A stretch of 64,000 bases of DNA from positions 3,440,077 to 3,504,076 of the forward strand of contig OZ007507.1 in assembly GCA_963931865.1 (NCBI GenBank), read 5' to 3'. This DNA is from Axinella damicornis (lineage: Eukaryota > Porifera > Demospongiae > Axinellida > Axinellidae). The notes below the pieces were generated by a model. The model had not been told where the DNA came from and ran no database searches. It worked only from the letters and a program-made list of their open reading frames with translations. The position numbers were made by a program, and so were the translations under genes. The first letter of the stretch is position 1, and each line of letters starts with the position of its first letter. Below are positions 56,798 to 64,000 of the stretch, in pieces.

Positions 56798-59700
56798 TAC
56801 GTGTGTGTATGTATGTGTGTTTATGTGTGTGTGTACAATGTATGTGGAAGGCCATACAACACCATTGTTACTACTCCATCCTTTAGTTCCAAATTCACTG
56901 TAGCAAGACGGTGATTACATTAGGTGACCACTAATTGGACAAGTTATGCAGTACAGTAAATTATAACTCCAGTCATAGAGAGTCCAGCAAGGCAAGGCTA
57001 CAACCAGTTTGAAGAGGACTCACCTTGCCATCGTACACCCCCTCGTCCATTGCTAAAATTACTTCTGGAGCCATCCTGCACAGAGAGAGATGTTAGTGAT
57101 ACACCAGTTTGCCATAAGTGTGATTGAGTGTGTGTGTGTGTGACTGTGAGAGTGTGTGTGATGTGTGTGTGAGTGCGTGTGAATGCGTGCGTGCGTGTGC
57201 GTGTGAGTGCGTGTGCGTGTGAGTGTGTGTGTGTGTGTGTTAAGGGAAGAGGGAGGTGTACCAGAAGGGAGTTCCAACAAAAGAGTTTGCAGGACTTCTT
57301 GAGGACGCCGAGCCAAAGTCAGCTGGAGAGAAAAACAATTGTGAAAATTGAAGGTCTCCTGACTTCGCTCTTTCAACCAATACATACAGAAGGGTAGATA
57401 TCAAGAGCAATCTCTCATTGCTATGGACCACATCACTGTGGATTCGTACAAGGTGGCAGAGCAGGATACTAACCTAGTTTGACACAGCCCTTCTCTGTCA
57501 GGAGAATGTTCCCCGCCTTGATGTCTCTGTGGATTCGGTTGTGTGAGTGTAGGTAGGACAAACCCTGTAGGGGATGGCAGGATGAGGTGAGGTGGTCTGC
57601 CAAACCAACTGAGGGAGGGGGGGCTTTGGGAAATCCCCTCCCAGATTGGGATTCTGGCATGAGGGGTAGGTAGGGGGACCTCTGGGGAATCCCACTCAGA
57701 CTGTGACTCCTGAATGAGGGGTTGGGGGGGGGGGGGGGGGGGGGGGGGGGGAGAGAGAGGACTTTGGGAAAATCCCTCCCAGACTGGGATTCCGGAACAA
57801 GGGGAGAGGACTTTAGGAAACCACTGAGATTCCACAAAGACTTCCCAATTACATGTATATGCACAAAAGAAGTACGGCTGCAAACGTGGATTTTCCCAAT
57901 GGAGGTGGAATTGGCTGACAGTAGCTTAACTAGCAGAAGGCGAAGCCAAGTGTCATTCGGACACATCAGGGTGGCATGTTAGGGTGCCACAACCACCCAA
58001 ACTGCACGAGCAGCCATGCAACAATCGCACAGGAAGCACAGAGAAACCAACAAAGAGTGTTACAGAAGGTTGTTGCACAACTCTCCCTGCACACTGTGAC
58101 ACTGCTCTGTGTCCAGAAGGTTGTTGCGCAACTCTCCCTGCACACTGTGACACTGCTCTGTGTCCACCATGTTCCTTGATAGCCCCTGACAGGTCAGGGA
58201 GTAAGCTGTTTCTGATTACCCTGTCCAGATTATGCAATGAATCTGGGGAATAGTCAGTGTCATAATTATGGTGCCACAAAAGGTTTCTTGGCGGGTGTTC
58301 CAAGATCAAATCCTGTCAGAAACCATGGAAACCCTGGAACTACATGTTTACTTACATGTACACAGGGGAAGTGGTCAGACATGCATTTCCAGTTTGAAAG
58401 ACAATTTTGAAGTGACAAATTTTGAAAAGGAATACAAACTGCCATGAACTTACCAGTAGTGTTCCGTGGCAGATGGCCTTGATCTCATCTTCTTGTAGAG
58501 GTGCCTTATGAACTGCGAGTGAGCACAGAGTCATGAACCAGTCATAAAACTCATGCGATTGCCAAGGTGGACTCCCCAAACCTTTTTTTCTTCATAACCC
58601 TACCTAAAATTACCGCAGTGAATCAGAAGTGAATACTCTTGTAGGCTAATAAGCAATGGGGCACATGACTACCATGTGACTACAATGCAAAGAGGCTATG
58701 TGCCTACCATGTGACTATCATGTGACTACGATGCAATGAGGCTATGTGCATATCATGTGACCCCCATGTGACTACTATGCAACGGGCCACATGACAACCA
58801 TGTGACTATCACATGTATAGCTGTCGCCTTGGGAGTGACACACCACTCCATTGTTGGGGGTGCAGTGTGTGTAAGTACAAGGCTGGCTGGCTTGCTCTCG
58901 CACAATGTTTATTGCCACTAGTCCCATTCAGAGCAGGACCACTGGAAGCAGACTGTGCACCAAAGATCAGCCCATAACAATAGCCAGTCACAGTTGGTTG
59001 GTATACAGTAGCATGGACGCAGCTCGGATCTCATTCCCAGGCTCCACCAAGGATTGCAAGCCCACTACATGTACGTGAGTGAGTAATGTTGGGATGGGCG
59101 GAGATCCGGGAGTGAGGCTACAGGCTACAGGGGTGGCCACTCCTAGAGCTGCAACTGGGGTCACATCCTGTGACCGCCCAAAAGCTGGCTGTGACTGCGT
59201 GACCATGCTGCAGTGACCATGCTGCAGTGACCATGGTGCTTTGGTGATAAGCCACACCCATGCTATACCTGTATCCACTGCATACGGGACTGTGACCCGG
59301 TCGCAGCTCTAAGTATGATGCTTATTGGAGTGACAGTATGATGCTTATTGGAGTGACAGTATGATGCTTATTGGAGTGACCACCCCTTCAGGCTGATTCT
59401 AGTTTATCAGGAGGACATATATGTTACATGCAGCTGTTTCTGCCCAGCCATACCTTCAATAATGTCCGATGCTGATCCCAGACAGTACTCCATCACCAGC
59501 TGCAGAGGACGAAGAGCTACAAATGTGCATGGTGGGCATTATTTAGAGTACTTGTACTAACACTGTAGCAATGTACTAATTGTTGCATAGCATGTACTGT
59601 GTGGTTGGTTGTCATAGCTACGAGGGTTGTGGGCTGAGGGAACAGGTGTCACAGTAATATGCCAATCCAGGCAGCCACTATAGGGAGTTCAAGGGTGTAG

Positions 59701-62422
59701 GAACTCAAGTTCAACTACACTTCCCTCTTCATCAGGGAAACGAGACTCACTACATATACATACACTGCGTGATCTAAAATACAAAATGTTCTTATTTGGT
59801 ATGGATTTACATAGCTCTAAACGAAAGTTTCAGAGGTCAGTTTATTCAAAGTTAAACTAGGGTCATATTTCCTACACGGCAGGCTCACATAAGCAAAAAG
59901 GATAGCGAGTGAACACGGAGTACATGTAGTTTTGAATTGAGATACGCACTGCATTGGTGGGTTCGAATGTTGCATGACGGTGTGTGTTCTTTAATAAAAC
60001 CTTAAGGTCAGGCAGGTACTAATTTTAGCGAATTCAGTATATAATATTATAGTGTTGTTCCAAATTAGTTTTGTAGACGGCTAGAATAGGGTTCGCCCCA
60101 ATTAACACACAGGTATGCGATGTCACACAAAATCAATTTGCTAACATTTGCATTGACCTAGCACAGACTGATCGAAACATTGTCATCAAAGTTCTCCTGC
60201 CGTGTGAAGTCCAACAATTGACAATCACAACATTTAAAATTAGTAACCGCAAAATCTGGTCCATAGCAGTATATGAACGAAGGTGACAGCTCGCTCGGTG
60301 AGGAGAACATGCCGATTAAAGTTGTCTTGGCTGGCGTAGTATACCTATGTACCTGCCCATCAAAGTCGCATTTCCCTGGGCATAGACATTCTAGTCCCAA
60401 TTGTAAAGTTGTCTGTGGATGAGGGCCTAGCTGGAACTGATATCCCCAGTGGCCCGGTGGGCTGCTGGGGCCAGGCAGCACTTTGCTGGATGGGCTAGTG
60501 GAAGTGCAGGAAATCCCAGCTACAGACACAATGACGGTCCTGGATGACAACGTCCTTGACGACCACTGCTTTGATCCACCATTTCCTCTTAGCCACACCT
60601 CGAGGGGAGTGGTACACGGACATGCTGCTGCACTGAACCTCCAAAACCGAGCAAACTACACCTTCCTTCCTTCACTACAGGCATTAGCTACCTTGTTCTG
60701 TGTTTGATTTCCTGATACAAATGGTACAGCGTGCCATCGCGGGATTTCAAAGACTCAATGGAGAAATACTCCAAAACATCAGGGGATGTTACTGGATGCG
60801 ACGTCATATGTAATCAAAAAACAATTGCATACCTTGTGTCTTGAAATAACAGTTGCTTATTCAAATGCCACATGTACAACCTGGCATGGTTCCCAGGCTC
60901 TTCTGTGCACATACGGTACACAAAGGACAGGGAGGAACTAGCCTCGTTCCCAGGGCATTCAGAGTAGCCTGGGAACGAGGCTAGGTAGGTAGCTGCACCT
61001 CTTGAACTCACATACACACACACTCACCTAGGCAACTCCTCTCCATTCCGCAGTGCCGATTGGTTCGGTATTGGCACATGGAAGGAATGGTCTGGAAACT
61101 TGGAACTCGGCCCCATGCCCAAACAAACCCCAGCATGGGTCGCTTCCAGTATCATGCATGGGACAAGCAGATTGGAGTTGACCTGGCTTGCATAGTATAC
61201 CTACGTACCCGCCTCTTGAAGTCACATTTCCAAGCGTAATACTGGAAGCAATCGAGCTGGGGTTGGTTTGGGCCTGGGGTCGAGACTAAGTGGGCCTTTA
61301 ACTAGAGCCACTGAAATCACAGAATGCATGATCGGGTCATGAGAGAGCAACTGTTATGGCATGGCAGAGTAGGCAGCTATGGCCGAGCGTTCAGAGAGCA
61401 CAGTTCGTGCCACTGTACATGTACATCATGGAGGCTGGCAGTATGAGCTAAGAGTGCAACAAGAGGCAGTTGTGAACTCATAAAAGGCTGATGGTTTCTA
61501 TCCACTGGAAGCGTTAGGGCTGTGCTGTACATTGTACATTTCATCGCCTGTGGAGCTTGTAGTACAGCATTCCGACAAACAACACACACTCGAGCTAGAC
61601 GTGGGTGTCACCGACACAGCAATTACACGCTCCTATTCATCTCCTATTCATCGCTCTCCAATGATCACATTCCAGAATTTCCTGTGAAGTCTTCAGACCC
61701 TCCTTCCCTATACCGATACTGAAAGTGATTGGCACTGCAGAATGGAAGGTGTGGCTTGCAAGACGGAGTACTCACCCAGCAGGTCTGATCCTTCAGGTAG
61801 CCGCCCTTATAGTGGATACAGCTGTCGTTGTCACAGTCCTTCATGAACTTCACTTCCTTCAAAATATCCTGCCATTTCTGCAAATGGGAAGTTGGGAATA
61901 CTTTGGTATAAGGTTGCCAGTTGCATCAAAGCTGGACTACATTAGGCTGCCATTGTAATTATGTCTTCAGAACAGCTGATTTGCAGCACTTTTCTTACTC
62001 AGTCTGCAATGCATCATGGGTTGTACCAAGGGTACATCGAGCCGTTGTGCTAGAAGCGCTGTGGGCACAATAGTATCGTGCCCTTCAAATGCACGACCAG
62101 TCTAACCTAACCACGCCCACCCAGGCACCACTAAACTGCACACTAAACGATCTCAACTTTTGATTGGATTTGGGGAACTTGGCAGTACCACCTACATGTA
62201 TATGAGAGTGTGTGTTACTTGGAAACGCATAGAGATTGGACTTAAACATACTTACAGCTTTGTGAGTAATGGGCCATTAGGCAAAAATTACCCTGGTCTT
62301 TGAAGTGGCAGCATGGTGGCCACCTGCAAAAATGAGTGCAAGCTGGTCGACTTACCTCTGCAGCCTGCTTTCCTGTGAACTGCATCTTTTTGATTGCCAC
62401 TACTTCATTGGTGACACAATTT
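45200..62422 (-). CDS. TAOK: TAO-family Ser/Thr kinase (5' end outside window)
   Basis: Twenty exons in minus-strand order: 62422-62356, 61877-61776, 59499-59454, 58512-58454, 57564-57474, 57322-57262, 57075-57024, 56750-56711, 56625-56447, 56031-55850, 51555-51399, 50880-50719, 49072-48935, 48444-48301, 48219-48091, 47538-47335, 46856-46617, 46319-46107, 45815-45633 and 45424-45200. All junctions keep phase, giving 890 residues; only the start, including the glycine loop, is missing. Kinase features: VVAIKKM (Lys), [34 protein letters not shown] and [11 protein letters not shown]. The STE20-type lobe is followed by an acidic Ser linker and long coiled coils ([40 protein letters not shown]) that match TAOK1-3. 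The family acts as MAP3K upstream of p38/JNK and Hippo signalling. The C-terminus ([12 protein letters not shown]) resembles TAOK1/3, not the membrane-spanning TAOK2 tail. Confidence 0.92.
45816..46106 (-). other. TAOK intron with (GT)n tract
   Basis: (CA)n on the coding strand lies just before the acceptor of exon 45815-45633. No other feature. Confidence 0.5.
46380..46610. repeat. (CA)n-rich tract with inserted MITE
   Basis: AACACACA-type low complexity interrupted by a minimal palindromic MITE at 46476-46510 (TAGCCTCATTCCCATGC / GGCCTGGGAACAAGGCTA). Confidence 0.75.
46861..47283. repeat. Homopurine GGAGGAAGG tract
   Basis: About 420 bp almost pure purine on the plus strand, that is pyrimidine on the TAOK coding strand. 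It fills the intron before exon 46856-46617. Mirror-like segments could form triplex DNA. Confidence 0.85.
47539..47630. repeat. (GT)n microsatellite forming a TAOK acceptor
   Basis: On the coding strand this is (CA)n ending CACACAG, directly joined to exon 47538-47335. Confidence 0.9.
48445..48934 (-). other. TAOK intron, no feature
   Basis: A partial direct duplication around 48640-48690 (GGCCAAGGAGC(A/G)ACCAGAGG twice). Otherwise nothing recognised. Confidence 0.5.
49150..50660. repeat. About 22-bp minisatellite apparently derived from a MITE terminus
   Basis: About 1.5 kb of GAGAGCCTGGGTATGAGGCTAG-type units. The unit contains GCCTGGG-TATGAGGCTA, which is the MITE right end GCCTGGGAATGAGGCTA, and the array finishes with an intact copy (50646-50662). 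It lies inside a TAOK intron (49073-50718). Confidence 0.85.
50985..51345. repeat. (TATC)n tetranucleotide array
   Basis: About 360 bp of CTATCTATCTATC interspersed with CCATCCATCTGTCTGTCC, in the TAOK intron between exons 51555-51399 and 50880-50719. Confidence 0.9.
51660..54165 (-). repeat. tRNA-derived SINE split by a foldback element
   Basis: On the minus strand, 54165-54115 carries an A-box-like GTGGCCAAGTGGTTAAAGC and 51710-51660 carries a B-box-like GGTTTGAATCCC. Removing the foldback (51711-54114) and one copy of the 11-bp duplication restores one tRNA-like head. It resembles the SINE head at 17829-17890. Confidence 0.55.
51711..54114. mobile_element. 2.4-kb foldback transposon with 672-bp arms
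   Basis: The left arm (51711-52382) begins AGAGGAGGTAGGACACGCTT and the right arm (53443-54114) ends with its exact complement. The arms are nearly identical throughout. The element is flanked on both sides by GGTCCACAGTC (51700-51710 and 54115-54125), an 11-bp target duplication within the 9-11 bp range of Mutator-like elements. The roughly 1.06-kb centre has no transposase, carries short MITE remnants (52406-52453, about 52976-53008), and has inner inverted blocks (GTTGGGTGATAA / TTATCACCCAAC). The mirrored 81-codon ORFs in the arms are paired repeats, not genes. Confidence 0.82.
54166..55080 (-). other. TAOK intron, remaining part
   Basis: A minimal MITE at 54432-54469 (TAGCCTCGTTCCCAGGCC / CCAGGAACGAGG) and a large palindrome at 54773-54959. 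No exon found. Confidence 0.5.
54773..54959. repeat. About 187-bp near-perfect palindrome
   Basis: ATATTCAGCGCTATCAACGG at the left and its complement CCGTTGATAGCGCTGAATAT at the right. The arms run through GAAAACGACGTTTCGACCG to a centre of repeated GACCGACAAAACTCGG / CCGAGTTTTGTCGGTC. It would form a long hairpin in RNA. Confidence 0.85.
55081..55849. repeat. 41-bp minisatellite made of a TAOK exon end plus its splice donor
   Basis: About 18 units of period 41 (TACATGCCCCACCCACCTTG then GTGGCTCAGACTCAGAAGAGC), some with a 4-bp TATA-type insertion. On the TAOK strand each unit reads TCTGAGCCACCAAG|GTGGGT, that is, the last exon bases and donor of exon 56031-55850. The array continues the exon directly, so every unit offers a copy of the donor. 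Confidence 0.9.
56190..56430. repeat. Homopurine GGGAGGGAGGGGAGGAAGGA tract
   Basis: About 240 bp purine-only on the plus strand in the intron just after the donor of TAOK exon 56625-56447. G4- and triplex-prone. Confidence 0.85.
56751..56840. repeat. (GT)n microsatellite forming a TAOK acceptor
   Basis: On the coding strand this is (CA)n ending CACACAG immediately before exon 56750-56711, which encodes [13 protein letters not shown] of the kinase domain. Confidence 0.85.
57125..57240. repeat. (GT)n / GCGTGTGA low-complexity tract
   Basis: Interrupted GT repeat in the intron between the DFG exon (57262-57322) and the APE exon (57024-57075) of TAOK. Confidence 0.8.
57565..58453 (-). other. 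TAOK intron with poly-G tract and duplications
   Basis: A G-run of about 28 bases (about 57723-57750), diverged GGGATTC(T/C)GG-type repeats around 57600-57800, and a 51-bp tandem duplication at 58063-58165 (GAAGGTTGTTGC(A/G)CAACTCT unit). No exon. Confidence 0.6.
58513..59453 (-). other. TAOK intron, no gene
   Basis: Short ACCATGTGACTA-type repeats (58668-58806) and three 24-bp copies of AGTATGATGCTTATTGGAGT (59312, 59336, 59360). A larger decayed MITE may span 59033-59121 (CTCATTCCCAGGCTCC ... GGGAGTGAGGCTA). Confidence 0.5.
59500..61775 (-). other. Large TAOK intron
   Basis: 2.3 kb without recognised exon. It contains a minimal MITE at 60939-60983 (TAGCCTCGTTCCCAGGGC / GCCTGGGAACGAGGCTA). 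A longer inverted pair at about 61110-61290 (CAAACCCCAGCATGGGTCGC / ...GAGCTGGGGTTGGTTTG) looks like a MITE of the 43929 subfamily carrying an insertion. Confidence 0.5.
60939..60983. repeat. Minimal palindromic MITE (45 bp)
   Basis: TAGCCTCGTTCCCAGGGC and GCCTGGGAACGAGGCTA separated by about 10 bp. The termini alone persist. Confidence 0.8.
61878..62355 (-). other. TAOK intron, no feature
   Basis: Nothing recognised. Confidence 0.5.
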
Positions 62423-64000
62423 CTGGCCTGTGATGTTTGTGTGTGGGGGAGTGGGAGGAGGGGGGCTAGTTAGGGTTCGTCCGTGTGTTGGGAGATGTTA
62501 TGCACATGTGGGGACAAGGGGAAGACTGCAGTGTTTCAATCACACAATGTATTGGCATGCCATATATGGACATATACAAGATGACCTCATGACTTGAATG
62601 TATTACTTGGTTGCTGAAGGGACATAGGGAACTATGAATATCATTAAACCCAGCATTCCAGTCATGCTTTACTTTGGATCACAGCAAACCGTGGTATTAG
62701 CGCTAAAAGCAGCCACTAATGAACCGGTATTCAAGAAGGAGTACCAGCAATACCACTGCCAAACTTGTCCAGACATGTCCCTACATGTCCACTGACCGCA
62801 GCCCCTCCCCACGACACAAAAACTAGATGTTCTAACACTTGTAGCATATGCTGACAATACCACCACACAAGAATGTACACTAAACTATAGAGTTTTGTAT
62901 TCCACAACCATGCTCTAATGACCTATATATTCACTTTGGAGGGTACTGGTACTGTCTTTAGCCTCGCTCCCAGACCTTCTACACCTCCAGTTTTTGATCG
63001 CTTGCAAGCGATCCAATACTGGAGGTGTGGAAGGCCTGGGAACGAGGCTACACTGTCTTAGAGCCTACAAATTTACTGTGGGAGGAGATATCTTGCAACA
63101 CAACACAAAAAACGAGCAATTCCCATCCTTAAACATGGAGAGAATGTAGCATTTCAATGCTATCCACACATGAATAGCCATTGACCCCAATGGAATGAAC
63201 TTCCAATGCTTCCACTGACGCTGCATAGTTGAGGTCCAGTGGGCCAGAAACACACACAATGGGATGTGTTTGCTCCATGGCCCAGTCAGCAAACAAGAAA
63301 ATGGAAGTAGGAAGTAGCCATTACAACTAGCTGAACCAGCACTATCTAGGGTGCTAGATAAGCAAGATGGATAGTCGGGAGGTTAATACACTCCCATCTA
63401 AAGTTGTGATGGTTCTAGTCGGGAGGTTACTGCAGTCCCGTGCAAAGTTATCTATTTAGTCATACAAAACTCCTCCACATTTCCACACATACTGTATAGC
63501 GGGTCTGTGTCACGGGAGAAAACTCCGACAAATTTTCTCTGTGAAATTTAGCCCAGAATAGATCCCAGACACCGCAATATCCAAACGATTTTCCACCAAA
63601 AACTTATTGCAAAGCATTTTGCGAAACAGTTTCTCCAATGAAATAACCCACTACAGAGTAATACAAGTGTGGGTGGTCCTAGGCATAGTCTTCTGGCACA
63701 GGTAAAACAGGCACGAGTTCATAGCACTGCACCACCAGTGATTCACCACAACCCCACAGATAGCACCAGGGCATGTTTTCCTGCCCTATTTGAGGATGTG
63801 TGTTCCATTCCAGCATGCATACCTGAAGTCCAGGAATGCATGTGGATGACAACTTGATGAACAGAGTAAAAAATGAGGATACAGACGTCCAGGAATCTCA
63901 TTACAATTACTCTCAGGTTTTGAAGTAATGGAGAGCAGTTAGGGGGAGTGGAAGAAAATGCTTAAGAGCATGCACCGACATAGCCACCACACTGAGAAGG
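62423..64000 (-). other. TAOK intron running off the window end
   Basis: The exon encoding the kinase glycine loop is not found here, so the TAOK start lies beyond 64000. The stretch contains a MITE at 62959-63050. Confidence 0.5.
62959..63050. repeat. Short palindromic MITE
   Basis: TAGCCTCGCTCCCAGACC ... GGCCTGGGAACGAGGCTA with inner CTACACCTCCAGTTTTTGATCGCTT and complement in two arms. Same core as 42251-42353. Confidence 0.8.

Noticed and set aside
1..64000. CRISPR arrays, operons, bacterial promoters or terminators
   Set aside because: The window is intron-rich animal DNA; the tandem arrays present are minisatellites without spacer structure.

Overview
The window is animal nuclear DNA. 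Its genes are rich in spliceosomal introns and include metazoan-type proteins: immunoglobulin-superfamily (IgSF) receptors, a TAO-family kinase, a site-2 protease and a gamma-glutamyltransferase. Short non-autonomous DNA transposons and minisatellites are very abundant. Compact genes, many short introns and a cluster of divergent IgSF receptors suggest an early-branching invertebrate, most likely a sponge. That is inference; no marker here fixes the species.

Layout. 0-7 kb: minisatellites, MITEs, one promoter-like first exon (about 2.05-2.34 kb) and a two-exon BHMT-like homocysteine methyltransferase on the minus strand (3537-4602). 7.2-33.5 kb: seven tandem single-pass IgSF receptor genes, called A-G here (A +, B-E -, F and G +). 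Each was rebuilt exon by exon from splice sites. Every coding intron is phase 1, and each gene has a signal-peptide exon, a cysteine-rich N-terminal Ig-like exon, two further Ig exons, one transmembrane exon and a charged cytoplasmic tail. 33.8-39.35 kb: a complete seven-exon gamma-glutamyltransferase (+). It converges on an intronless site-2 protease gene (39461-40930, -). 41.2-44.5 kb: an unrecognised multi-exon gene (+), with a second promoter-like block and exon in its last intron. 45.2-62.4 kb: 20 coding exons of a TAO kinase (-) whose first exon lies outside the window.

How it fits together. BHMT, GGT, S2P and TAOK are ordinary cellular genes: one-carbon/sulfur metabolism, glutathione turnover, regulated intramembrane proteolysis and MAP3K signalling. 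The IgSF block is the distinctive part. Its proteins share a private N-terminal domain (CxxxC, Trp, then GGxYxCxC and a further Cys), no recognised kinase or ITIM module, and varied tails. A recognition or adhesion family is the natural hypothesis, but it is unproven.

The non-coding DNA is also unusual. Two minisatellites (in GGT and TAOK) are tandem copies of an exon end plus its own splice donor. Another array looks like an amplified MITE terminus. A 2.4-kb foldback element with 672-bp arms has split a tRNA-derived SINE in a TAOK intron.
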